Shown here: piece after piece, positions 54,068 to 62,431 of the stretch
Numbering within the stretch: the first letter of the stretch is position 1
Layout of the letters: each line of letters starts with the position of its first letter
The notes under the pieces: generated by a model
What the model saw: only the letters and a program-made list of their open reading frames with translations
Databases searched by the model: none
Told to the model about the DNA's origin: nothing
Assembly: GCA_963731035.1 (NCBI GenBank)
Contig: CAVSUY010000021.1
Coordinates: 62,001 to 126,000 of the forward strand
Length of the DNA stretch: 64,000 bases
Reading direction: 5' to 3'
Source of the DNA: JAANXG01 sp963731035
Lineage (GTDB): Bacteria; Pseudomonadota; Gammaproteobacteria; Arenicellales; JAANXG01
Made by a program: the position numbers and the translations under genes

Positions 54068-55361
54068 GGCTGTTCAACTCCAAGCCCAGTGTGCGGGCGT
54101 CTGATTCGAAGGATGGAAAGGACGTCGCGACGTTGTCCACGTTCAAGACCGTGACCGGCGTTGCGGCGCGCAGTCCGGCTATGGCGAACGACATGGCGAT
54201 ACGATGATCGGCGAAGCTGTCCACGGTCCCGCCGCCGAGTTCCCCGCTTCCTTCGATGGTCATTCCGTCTTCCGTCTCCTCTACGTGCACCCCCAGGCCT
54301 TCCAGGCCCAGCGCCATGGCGTGGATGCGGTCGCTCTCTTTGTGGCGCAGTTCCAGCGCGCCGCTGATACGGGTCCGGCCCCGGGCCAGGGCCGCGGCCA
54401 CGCAGATGACGGGAAACTCGTCGATCGCCAGCGGCACCAGCCCTGGGGGGATATCGATGCCCGCGAGCGGCGCCGGCCGCACCACCAGGTCCGCCACCGG
54501 CTCGCCCGTCACCGTGCGCTCGTTCTCCAGCCGGATGTCCGCCCCCATCTGCCGCAGCACCGTCAGCAGGCCGGTGCGGGTCGGGTTGACTCCCACGCTG
54601 CGCAAGGTCAGGTCGCTGTCCGATGCGATGGTTGCCCCCACCATGAAGAATGCCGCCGAGGAGAAGTCCGCCGGCACCTCGATATCGGCCGGCTGCAGAT
54701 CCCCCGGAGCAACGCAGGTCCACTCGTCGTGGCCCACGACGGAAACACCCAGCCCCCGGAGCATTCGTTCCGTGTGGTCCCGCACTGGCGCGGGCTCCGA
54801 CACACAGGTCTCCCCGTCCGCGTACAGGCCCGCCAGCAACACCGCGGACTTCACCTGCGCGCTTGCCACCGGCAGGCGGTATCGGATCGGACGAAGCGCA
54901 TCGACCGGGCGGATGCGCAGCGGCGGCGTACCGTCGCTGCTCTCGATGTCCGCGCCCATCTGCCGCAGGGGCTCGGTAACCCGACCCATGGGACGCCGGC
55001 TCAAGGACTCGTCGCCCACCAGACGCGACTCGAAGCGCTGGCCGGCGAGCAGACCGGCGAGCAGACGTATCGCGGTGCCGGAGTTGCCGAGATCGAGATC
55101 CGTCCGCGGCGCGCGCAGGCCGTGGCGGCCGACGCCGTGCACGGTCACGGTCCCGTCGTCGCCGAAATCGATCGCCACCCCCATTGACCGGAACGCCTGA
55201 GCCGTGGCCAGCACGTCCGTGCCGGTCAGCAGGCCCCGAATGCGGCTGGTTCCCGAAGCGATCGCCGACAGCATCACCGCCCGGTGGGAGATGGACTTGT
55301 CACCGGGCACTCTGGTGTCGCCCCGCAGCGCCCCTCCCGCTTGAATCGTGAATGCGGTCAT
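54060..55361 (-). CDS. aroA: 3-phosphoshikimate 1-carboxyvinyltransferase (EPSP synthase)
   Basis: A 433-residue EPSP synthase with GDKSISHRAVMLSAIA near the N-terminus, LDLGNSGTAIRLLAGLLAG, SRRPMGRVTEPLRQMGA, and HKESDRIHAMALGLEGLG near residue 345. It makes EPSP for aromatic amino acids. Translation is coupled to tyrA by an ATGA overlap and to cmk by 8 bp. Confidence 0.97.
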   Translation of the reverse strand: MTAFTIQAGGALRGDTRVPGDKSISHRAVMLSAIASGTSRIRGLLTGTDVLATAQAFRSMGVAIDFGDDGTVTVHGVGRHGLRAPRTDLDLGNSGTAIRLLAGLLAGQRFESRLVGDESLSRRPMGRVTEPLRQMGADIESSDGTPPLRIRPVDALRPIRYRLPVASAQVKSAVLLAGLYADGETCVSEPAPVRDHTERMLRGLGVSVVGHDEWTCVAPGDLQPADIEVPADFSSAAFFMVGATIASDSDLTLRSVGVNPTRTGLLTVLRQMGADIRLENERTVTGEPVADLVVRPAPLAGIDIPPGLVPLAIDEFPVICVAAALARGRTRISGALELRHKESDRIHAMALGLEGLGVHVEETEDGMTIEGSGELGGGTVDSFADHRIAMSFAIAGLRAATPVTVLNVDNVATSFPSFESDARTLGLELNSHE

Positions 55362-56242
55362 TGGCTACCGTTCTTCCACGCCAGACCCTGGTCGCGCGCC
55401 CGTTTGGCGTTGGCGAACTCCTCCTTCAGGCGCGCCTCGTCGCCGGCTTCCAGTGCCTGGATCACGGCATCGAGCTCCTCCCGGAAAGTCTTCATCGCCC
55501 GCACCAGCGGCCCGCTGTTGGTGAGACCGATATCACGCCACATGACCGGATCGCTGGACGCGATGCGAGTGAAATCGTAGAAGCCCCCCGCGGCGAGACG
55601 AAACAGCTCCTCGGACAGCGGGTGCTTGGCGAGACAGTTCACCAGCGCATAAGCCACCATGTGGGGCAGATGGCTGGTGGCGGCCAACAACTCGTCGTGG
55701 CGTTCGGGGCTCATGCGCAGGAGCCGGGCGCCGGTCAGGCGCCACATCGACTCCACCACCTCCACCGCTCCTGCGTCAGCGCCCTCCCCGGGCGTCAGGA
55801 TCACGGAGCGATTCTCGAACAGCGAGGCGAAGGACGCTTCCACGCCCGAATGCTCGGTGCCGGCAATAGGATGGCCGGCGACGAAACGCGCACGGGCCTC
55901 CCCCAGGCAGCGATCCGCCGCGTCGCAGACGAACTTCTTGACGCTGCCGACATCGGTAAGCACCGTGTTCGCGCCAAGGTGCGGCGCAAAGGCTCGCATC
56001 ACGTCCGGCAGGGCGCGCACCGGCGTGGCGAACACCACGATATCCACCGCCCCCACCGCCGCCGGGTCCAGCTCGGCCCGGTCGATGACCCCGAGTTCCA
56101 GCGCCTTGTCGAGCGACTCGCGCCTGCGCGATACGCCGACGATCTCGCGGGTAACGCCGGCGGCCTTCAGAGCGCGCGCCAGCGATCCGCCGATCAAACC
56201 GACGCCCACAATCACCACCCGCAGGGAGGACAACTTCGCCAT
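55358..56242 (-). CDS. tyrA: Prephenate dehydrogenase
   Basis: About 294 residues. The Rossmann motif VVIVGVGLIGGSLARALKAA is at the N-terminus, with FVAGHPIAGTEHSGVEAS containing the conserved active-site His. I chose the ATG at 56242 over a GTG two codons upstream. It lacks a fused chorismate mutase, unlike enterobacterial TyrA. It is coupled to aroA by 4 bp. A 200-nt gap with a REP hairpin separates it from hisC. Confidence 0.95.
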   Translation of the reverse strand: MAKLSSLRVVIVGVGLIGGSLARALKAAGVTREIVGVSRRRESLDKALELGVIDRAELDPAAVGAVDIVVFATPVRALPDVMRAFAPHLGANTVLTDVGSVKKFVCDAADRCLGEARARFVAGHPIAGTEHSGVEASFASLFENRSVILTPGEGADAGAVEVVESMWRLTGARLLRMSPERHDELLAATSHLPHMVAYALVNCLAKHPLSEELFRLAAGGFYDFTRIASSDPVMWRDIGLTNSGPLVRAMKTFREELDAVIQALEAGDEARLKEEFANAKRARDQGLAWKNGSQ

Positions 56243-56341
56243 CAACACACTCGTTCTAATAGTTGTTTCTAATAGTTATACGTTCGTCCGTCATTGCGCG
56301 GCCGCAGACGATGCTAAATCCGTATGACGCGTCACCGATAT

Positions 56342-56402
56342 TTGTAGGAGCGACTTCAGTCGCGATTGTCCAAAAGAATCGCGACTGAAGTCGCTCCTAC
56401 AA
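56342..56402. repeat. REP-like hairpin
   Basis: Perfect 26-base arms (56342-56367 and 56377-56402) enclose a 9-nt loop. The arms carry TTGTAGGAGCGACTTCAGTC and its complement. It lies between hisC and tyrA, so it may act as a transcript-stabilising hairpin or partial terminator. Same family as 3.05 and 49.4 kb, with A/T in place of G/C in the core. Confidence 0.9.
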
Positions 56403-56442
56403 TCCCTGGTTCAATATCGCCCCGGGCTACTCAGACCCACAT

Positions 56443-57543
56443 TCACAATATCTGCTTCAGGGCGCCTTCCAGCACATCCATATCCTCGGGAGCACCGATA
56501 GTGATACGCAGGTGCCGCGGCATGCCGTAGTTGCCGATCGGCCGCACGATCACGCCCTTGTGCAGCAGCGCATCGTAGACTTCCTGCGTGCGCTCGCCGA
56601 ACTCCACGGTGAGAAAATTCGCCACGGACGGGATGTACGGCAGACCCACGACGTTGCAGAACCGCCCTAAACGCTCCAGGCCCTGCGCATTCATCGCCCG
56701 GCACCTGCGAACGTGGTCCTGGTCCGCCAACGCCGCTATCGCCGCCTTCTGTGCGAAGTAATTGACGTTGAACGGCTGGCGCACCCGGTTGAGCAGGTCG
56801 GTGATGTCCGCGCCGGCCACGGCATAGCCTACGCGCAGGCCGGCCAGCCCGTATATCTTCGAAAACGTGCGCGTGACCACAACGTTCGGGAACCGGTCGA
56901 CATAATCCAGTCCGTTCGGATAGTCGTCCCGCTCGACGTATTCGCAGTAGGCCTCGTCCAGCACCACCACGACATTGCCCGGCACGCGTTCCAGAAACTG
57001 CTCCACGTCTCGCACACCGGCGTAGGTCCCGGTGGGATTGTTCGGATTGGCGACGAACAGCAGCTTGGTACGCTCGTTCACCGCGTCCGCCATAGCCGGC
57101 AGATCGTGTCCCCACTCCCGTGCCGGCACCACCACGGGCGTGCCGCTGGTGGCGCGCGTTACCAGCGGGTACACCAGAAAGGCGTACTCCGAAAACACCA
57201 CTTCGTCCCCGGGCGTTACGAACACGCGGGCCAGCAGATCCAGAACGTCGTTGGAGCCGTTCCCGAGGGTGATGCGGTCGGCGGCGACCCCGAGATGAGC
57301 GGCGAGCGCATTCTTGAGCGCGAAGCCGTTGGCGTCGGGATACAGGCGCGTACCCGTACCGGCGGCCGCCAGGGCCTCGGCAACGCCGGGAGCGGGTCCG
57401 ACGGGGTTCTCGTTGGAGGCCAGCTTCAAGGCATTGCTGACCCCGAGCTCCCGCTCCAGGTCCTCGATGGGCTTGCCCGGCTGGTACGGCGCCAGGTCCA
57501 GCACGTCCGGCACCGCCACGGAATAAGGGAAGCCCCGGTTCAC
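56443..57543 (-). CDS. hisC: Histidinol-phosphate/aromatic aminotransferase
   Basis: A 366-residue class I/II aminotransferase: LKLASNENPVGPAPGVAEAL near residue 38, YPDANGFALKNALAAHLGV, LLFVANPNNPTGTYAG, and the PLP lysine in VVTRTFSKIYGLAGLRVGYA. The GTG start overlaps the TGA of pheA (GTGA). Lying between pheA and tyrA, it may serve aromatic amino acids more than histidine. Confidence 0.95.
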   Translation of the reverse strand: MNRGFPYSVAVPDVLDLAPYQPGKPIEDLERELGVSNALKLASNENPVGPAPGVAEALAAAGTGTRLYPDANGFALKNALAAHLGVAADRITLGNGSNDVLDLLARVFVTPGDEVVFSEYAFLVYPLVTRATSGTPVVVPAREWGHDLPAMADAVNERTKLLFVANPNNPTGTYAGVRDVEQFLERVPGNVVVVLDEAYCEYVERDDYPNGLDYVDRFPNVVVTRTFSKIYGLAGLRVGYAVAGADITDLLNRVRQPFNVNYFAQKAAIAALADQDHVRRCRAMNAQGLERLGRFCNVVGLPYIPSVANFLTVEFGERTQEVYDALLHKGVIVRPIGNYGMPRHLRITIGAPEDMDVLEGALKQIL

Positions 57544-58616
57544 AGGACCGCCCTCGGGTAAGAGCCCAGCAACCGCAGAAATCCCGCCTCCGCCTCGAGC
57601 TTGTCCAGCGCCGTGCGCACATTCGGGTCCCCGGCATGACCTTCTATATCAATGAAGAAAACGTACTCCCACAAAGCGGTCTTGGCGGGTCGAGACTCGA
57701 TACGGGTCATGCTCACGCCATGCTCCGAAAGGGGCGTGAGGATCCTGTGCAGCGCGCCGGGCTTGTTCGGGTTCGATACCATGAGACTGGTCTTGTCCTC
57801 GCCACTCGGCGGCGTGTCCTGGCGGCCGATCACCAGGAAGCGCGTAGTGTTGCCCGCGTCGTCCTCGATATCGGCCCGCAGCACCGGCACGTCGTAGAGC
57901 TCCCCCGCGGCGGCGCCGGCGATGGCCGCGGACTCCGGGTCCCCGCGAATCTGTCGCACCGCCTCGGCATTGCTGCTCGCGGTGATCAGCTCGGCGTTGG
58001 GCAGGTGCTGGGTCAGCCACCGCCTGCATTGGGCGAGGGACTGGGCATGACTCACGACCCGGCCAATGTCGGATACGTTCGCCGCCTTACTCAGCAACTG
58101 GTGGCGGATGCGAAGGTGGATCTCGCCGCAGATCTTCAACGGTGACGTGAAGAAGGAATCCAGGGTATGGGAAATCATGCCTTCGATGGAATTCTCGACC
58201 GGCACCACGCCATAGTCCGCCACACCCGTTTCCACCGTATGAAAAACGTCCTCGATGGTGCCCTGCGCCAGGGCAGTGACGGAGTGGCCGAAGTGCTTGA
58301 GGGCAGCACCCTGGGTATAGGTTCCTTCCGGCCCGAGGTAGGCGACCTTGATGGGTGCCTCTACCGCCAGGGTCGCCGAAATCAGCTCGCGGAAGATACG
58401 AATGAGCTGCTCGTCGCTCAGCGGCCCTTTGTTGCGCGCCGCCACCGCTCGGAGGATCTGCGCCTCCCGCTCCGGCCGGTAGCCGTTCTCCGATCCTGCC
58501 GCGCGCTTTGCCGCACCGATCTCCTTCGCCAAGCGTACCCGGTCGCTGATCAGCGACTGGAGAGTCTCGTCGATCTCGTCGATGCGACGGCGGAGCTTGT
58601 CGAGGTCTTCGGTCAT
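57540..58616 (-). CDS. pheA: Bifunctional chorismate mutase/prephenate dehydratase
   Basis: A 358-residue protein. Residues 1-90 are a chorismate mutase (LDKLRRRIDEIDETLQSLI). Residues about 95-275 are prephenate dehydratase (KVAYLGPEGTYTQGAALKHF, VPVENSIEGMISHTLDSF, and TRFLVIGRQDTPPS). The rest is the ACT domain (SLMVSNPNKPGALHRILTPL, then MTRIESRPAK). It makes phenylpyruvate and is expected to be feedback-inhibited by phenylalanine. The upstream side is the tandem-repeat array, whose units include a copy of its 5' flank. Confidence 0.97.
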   Translation of the reverse strand: MTEDLDKLRRRIDEIDETLQSLISDRVRLAKEIGAAKRAAGSENGYRPEREAQILRAVAARNKGPLSDEQLIRIFRELISATLAVEAPIKVAYLGPEGTYTQGAALKHFGHSVTALAQGTIEDVFHTVETGVADYGVVPVENSIEGMISHTLDSFFTSPLKICGEIHLRIRHQLLSKAANVSDIGRVVSHAQSLAQCRRWLTQHLPNAELITASSNAEAVRQIRGDPESAAIAGAAAGELYDVPVLRADIEDDAGNTTRFLVIGRQDTPPSGEDKTSLMVSNPNKPGALHRILTPLSEHGVSMTRIESRPAKTALWEYVFFIDIEGHAGDPNVRTALDKLEAEAGFLRLLGSYPRAVL

Positions 58617-58645
58617 GGCTTTATGTATAGCGCAGCTTCTGCGGC

Positions 58646-59460
58646 TGTGTGAACGAGATGGGGATCACCCCCTCACCCTGACCCTCTCCCCCAAGGGGGA
58701 GAGGGGATATTCAACTCCCTCTCCCCCTTGGAGGATAGGGGATATTCAACTCCCTCTCCCGCTTGGAGGAGAGGGGATATTCAACTCCCTCTCTCGCTTG
58801 CGGGAGAAGACCGGCGCCCCTCCTCGGAGTCTTCACTCATCAATTCCATGTATCGCGCAGCTTACGAAGCTGTGTGAACGAGCCGTGGATCGCCCCCTCA
58901 CCCTGACCCTCTCCCCCAAGGGGGAGAGGGGATATTCAACTCCCTCTCCACCTTGGAGGAGAGGGAATATTCAACTCCTTCTCCCGCTTGCGGGAGAAGA
59001 CCGGCGCTCCTCCTCGGAGTCTTCACTCATCAATTCCATGTATCGCGCAGCTTACGAAGCTGTGTGAACGAGCCGTGGATCGCCCCCTCACCCTGACCCT
59101 CTCCCCCAAGGGGGAGAGGGGATATTCAACTCCCTCTCCACCTTGGAGGAGAGGGAATATTCAACTCCCTCTCTCGCTTGCGGGAGAAGACCGGCGCTCC
59201 TCCTCGGAGTCTTCACTCATCAATTCCATGTATCGCGCAGCTTACGAAGCTGTGTGAACGAGCCGTGGATCGCCCCCTCACCCTGACCCTCTCCCCCAAG
59301 GGGGAGAGGGGATATTCAACTCCCTCTCCACCTTGGAGGAGAGGGAATATTCAACTCCTCTCTCCCTGTTGGAGGAGAGGGAATATTCAACTCCCTCTCC
59401 CGTTGGAGGAGAGGGAATATTCAACTCCCTCTCCCGCTTGCGGGAGAGGGCTGGGGTGAG
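58646..59460. repeat. Nested tandem array of GGGAGAGGG-type palindromes
   Basis: A roughly 190-bp unit starting TGTGTGAACGAG occurs at 58871 and 59061 (two differences in 190) and again from 59251, with a 225-bp form from 58646. Inside are palindromes such as CCCTCTCCCCCAAGGGGGAG with linkers TATTCAACTC; a 34-35-bp palindrome-linker subunit varies in number. The last unit runs into the DUF559 gene. Translated frames here give repetitive peptides and I do not think they are proteins. Confidence 0.92.
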
Positions 59461-59807
59461 GGCCTGTCGACCAATGTCAGCCGTATCTGCTCCAGCACAG
59501 CATCCAACTGCGTCAATATCTCATGATTCCAGAATCGAAGCACCCGGTAGCCCCTTGCTTCCAGATCAGCGGTTCGTTTCTGGTCGTATGCCTCCTGGTC
59601 CGCGTGCTGGCCCCCGTCGGCTTCTATGATCAGTTTGTCTTCCATGCAGGCGAAGTCGACGATGTAGGGCTTCAGTATCATCTGGCGCTTGAACTTTCTC
59701 CCCATCATCCGACGTCCACGCAGGTGTCGCCAAAGCACTTGTTCCGCGTCGCTCGCCGATCCGCGAAGCGCGCGAGCCCTGGCGGTCAGTATGTCTGTCT
59801 CCTTCAT
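59421..59807 (-). CDS. DUF559-domain endonuclease-like protein
   Basis: A 128-residue protein with a good Shine-Dalgarno (AAAGGAGG) before its ATG. The PD-(D/E)xK-type core is intact: YIVDFACMEDKLIIEADGGQH has the Asp, the Glu and the following conserved Gly-Gly-Gln-His, preceded by ALRGSASDAEQVLWRHLRGR and KFKRQ. It resembles Vsr-type nicking endonucleases. The last 15 codons, RPSPQPSPASGRGS, are encoded by one of the array palindromes. A second palindrome lies just upstream of the gene. Function is unknown; a DNA-nicking role is an inference. Confidence 0.85.
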   Translation of the reverse strand: MKETDILTARARALRGSASDAEQVLWRHLRGRRMMGRKFKRQMILKPYIVDFACMEDKLIIEADGGQHADQEAYDQKRTADLEARGYRVLRFWNHEILTQLDAVLEQIRLTLVDRPSPQPSPASGRGS

Positions 59808-59839
59808 CCTGGTCCCTCCTTTGACTCTGACCTCCAGCG

Positions 59840-59860
59840 CCCTCTCCCTCCGGGAGAGGG
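59840..59860. repeat. GGGAGAGGG-type palindrome upstream of DUF559 gene
   Basis: CCCTCTCCC and GGGAGAGGG with a 3-nt loop (TCC), a sibling of the array palindromes, about 33 nt before the DUF559 start codon. With the one at 59427-59450, the gene is flanked on both sides. Confidence 0.88.
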
Positions 59861-59893
59861 GACCCTTCGTTCGACTCTCTCCTGAGCTCTCGT

Positions 59894-61057
59894 TTACAAC
59901 GACCTCGCCATCATAACACCCTCAATTGCGAGGATCTGATCGACCAGGCTCTCGGGAATCGGGCTGTCGGTATCGACGACGGTATAGGCCAACGGTCCCT
60001 TCGACTGGTTGATCATGTCGTGGATATTGAGGTCCGCGTTGGCCATGGCGGTGGAGATCTGCCCCAGCATGTTGGGCACGTTGGAGTGCGCCACCACCAG
60101 GCGATACTCGGAGCCGCGCACCATCCTCACCTCGGGGAAATTCACGGAGTTCACGACGTTGCCGTTCTCCAGGAAATCCCGGATCTGTTCCACCACCATG
60201 ATGGCGCTGTTGTCCTCGGCTTCCTGGGTGGACGCCCCCAGGTGGGGCAGCTGGATCACCCGATTGCAGACCGCCGGGCGGTCGGTGGGGAAGTCCGTCA
60301 CGTAAGCGTGCACGCGCCCGTCCGCAGTGGCCTGGCACACCACTTCCTCTTCCACGATACCGTCGCGGGCAAAGTTCAAAACCGTGGCGCCGCGCTTCAG
60401 GTGGTGGATGTTGGACGAATTGATCATGTGCCGCGTGGAATCGTTCAAGGGCACGTGAAAGGTCACGAAATCCGAGCGTGACAGCAGCTGCTCCATGTTG
60501 GTGGCGCGCTGCACCTGGTTCGACAGCAGCCAGGCACCGTCCACGGTCAGCATGGGATCGTGACCGATGACTTTCATACCCAGATCGATGCATGCGTTCG
60601 CCACACGGCGGCCGATGGAACCGAGGCCCACGATTCCCAGGGTGCGACCGGGCAGCTCGAAACCCGCGTACTGTTTCTTGCCCGATTCCACCGCGCGCCG
60701 AAGCTCCTCGCCGTGCAGGTCCAGTTGGCGGGTGTAGTCCCAGGCTTCGCAGATGTTGCGGCTGGCCAGCAGCAGGCCGGCGATGACCAGTTCCTTGACG
60801 GCATTGGCGTTCGCACCCGGTGCGTTGAAGACGGGGATGCCCCGCTCGCCGAGTCTGGGCACCGGGATGTTGTTCACCCCGGCCCCGGCGCGACCCACGG
60901 CCTTCAGCGAGTCGGGCACCGGCCACTCGTGCATGTTGTATGAGCGCAGCAGGACAACATCGGGCCCCGTGTCGTCCTCGTCGATTCGGTACAGGGTCTC
61001 GTCGAACCGGTCCAGGCCCGCCGATGAAATATTGTTGAACGTCAGTACTGAGTACAT
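59894..61057 (-). CDS. serA: D-3-phosphoglycerate dehydrogenase with ACT domain
   Basis: A 387-residue D-2-hydroxyacid dehydrogenase with GRAGAGVNNIPVPRLGERGI, NAPGANANAVKELVIAGLLLASR, NAD motif LGIVGLGSIGRRVANACIDLG, and ATVLNFARDGIVEEEVV, then PHLGASTQEAEDNSA. A C-terminal ACT domain (ANADLNIHDMINQSKG) suggests serine feedback. It makes 3-phosphohydroxypyruvate, used by SerC encoded just upstream. This is the shorter type found in several Gammaproteobacteria. Confidence 0.95.
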   Translation of the reverse strand: MYSVLTFNNISSAGLDRFDETLYRIDEDDTGPDVVLLRSYNMHEWPVPDSLKAVGRAGAGVNNIPVPRLGERGIPVFNAPGANANAVKELVIAGLLLASRNICEAWDYTRQLDLHGEELRRAVESGKKQYAGFELPGRTLGIVGLGSIGRRVANACIDLGMKVIGHDPMLTVDGAWLLSNQVQRATNMEQLLSRSDFVTFHVPLNDSTRHMINSSNIHHLKRGATVLNFARDGIVEEEVVCQATADGRVHAYVTDFPTDRPAVCNRVIQLPHLGASTQEAEDNSAIMVVEQIRDFLENGNVVNSVNFPEVRMVRGSEYRLVVAHSNVPNMLGQISTAMANADLNIHDMINQSKGPLAYTVVDTDSPIPESLVDQILAIEGVMMARSL

Positions 61058-61343
61058 CTATAGCCTCGATGTTGTACCAGGACTCCGGTGGCTGACGCAG
61101 GACAGGTTCGGCTGGGCGCCGGTCCGGAGTGAGAGACATAGCCGTAGCTAAGTCTCGAGTGAAGACCAAGCCCAGCCGAAGCTGGACAAGTCAGGGCCGG
61201 GGTAGGCCGACATGAATGGAAATTCGTAATTTCCGGCGTTAACTCTGGCGCTAATTCTGGAAAATTTGCCAATCTATTCATCCGCAACGATCGTCCACGG
61301 CACAGATGGAACAATTGCGGCCGCCTCGGTGCAACATCGAGGC
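61058..61343. other. serC-serA intergenic region with an imperfect inverted repeat
   Basis: The 286-nt interval has an imperfect inverted pair, AGGTTCGGCTGGGCGCCGGTC near 61103 and GACCAAGCCCAGCCGAAGCT near 61166. No T-tract follows on either strand, so it is not a clear terminator. No gene is visible; a serA promoter may lie here but I see no convincing box. Confidence 0.5.
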
Positions 61344-62429
61344 TTATCCCTTGTTTGAATGAAAATGCTTCATGAACGACACCAGGGCGTCGACGCCTGC
61401 CTCCGGCATGGCGTTGTAGATGCTGGCGCGCAGGCCGCCCACGGCGGGGTGTCCCTTGAGTGCGTAGAGTCCGTTGCTCTCCGCCTCGCGGAGGAACGCT
61501 TCCTCCAGCGAAGGATCCGCCAGCGTAAAAGGTACGTTCATCAGCGAGCGGCAGCCCGGGTCCACGGGATTGCGATAGAACCCGCCCGAGCCATCGATGG
61601 TCTGGTACAGCTTGGCGGCCTTGCGCCGATTGACGGCTTCTACGGCGCTGAGCCCGCCCCGCCCCTTCAACCACTTGAAGACCAGCCCTGAGACGTACCA
61701 GGCGAAGGTCGGCGGCGTGTTGGCCAGGGAGTCCGCCTCCGCCTGGCGCTTGTACTGGAACACCTTGGGTGTGATCGGCAGACCGCGGTCCAGCAGGTCC
61801 TCGCGGATAATCACGAGGCCCAGGCCTGCGGGTCCCACGTTCTTCTGGGCCCCGGCATAGATCACACCCAGACCGCTGACGTCCAGCGGGCGCGACAGGA
61901 TGGACGACGTCATGTCGGCCACCAGGGGCGCGCTCTCGACACTCGGCACCTCGTCGAACTCCACGCCGTGGATGGTCTCGTTCGGCGTGTAGTGCAGATA
62001 CGCGGCATCCGGGTCACACTCCCACTCGGCGGTATCCGGTATGGAAGTGAAATGGTTCTCCGCCCCGCTGGCGACGATGTTGGTTCGGCAGTAGCGCTCG
62101 GCCTCCGCCCTGGCCACCTCCGACCAGTGCCCGGTGATGAGGTAGTCGGCCGACTTCTTCTCGCCCAGAAGGTTCAGCGGCACCATCGAAAACTCCACCT
62201 GCGCGCCTCCGGCAAGAAACAGCACCCGGTAGTTGGACGGAATTGCCAGCAACTCGCGCAGGTCGGCCTCACTTTCCGCGGCCATGTCACGGAAGTCCTG
62301 TCCGCGGTGGCTGATTTCCATCACCGACCTGCCCAGGCCCTTCCAGTCCAATAGTTCGTCCCGGGCCTGCTCCAGCACCGGTTCCGGCAGCGCCGCGGGG
62401 CCGGCGCTGAAGTTATAGACGCGAGACAT
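61344..62429 (-). CDS. serC: Phosphoserine aminotransferase
   Basis: A 361-residue aminotransferase opening RVYNFSAGPAALPEPVLEQA, with EISHRGQDF, VLFLAGGAQVEFSMVPLNLL, and the PLP lysine in GVIYAGAQKNVGPAGLGLVI. Near the C-terminus is FLREAESNGLYALKGHPAVG. It makes phosphoserine and also acts in PLP synthesis. It follows gyrA with a 2-nt gap. Confidence 0.97.
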   Translation of the reverse strand: MSRVYNFSAGPAALPEPVLEQARDELLDWKGLGRSVMEISHRGQDFRDMAAESEADLRELLAIPSNYRVLFLAGGAQVEFSMVPLNLLGEKKSADYLITGHWSEVARAEAERYCRTNIVASGAENHFTSIPDTAEWECDPDAAYLHYTPNETIHGVEFDEVPSVESAPLVADMTSSILSRPLDVSGLGVIYAGAQKNVGPAGLGLVIIREDLLDRGLPITPKVFQYKRQAEADSLANTPPTFAWYVSGLVFKWLKGRGGLSAVEAVNRRKAAKLYQTIDGSGGFYRNPVDPGCRSLMNVPFTLADPSLEEAFLREAESNGLYALKGHPAVGGLRASIYNAMPEAGVDALVSFMKHFHSNKG

Positions 62430-62431
62430 TA

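Noticed and set aside
58582..59459. Short plus-strand frames giving PLTLTLSPKGERGYSTPS-type peptides
   Set aside because: These are translations of the palindromic tandem array, not proteins; no ribosome site or domain supports them.
58646..59460. CRISPR array
   Set aside because: Repeats are direct tandem units with near-identical intervening DNA; there are no unique spacers and no cas genes.
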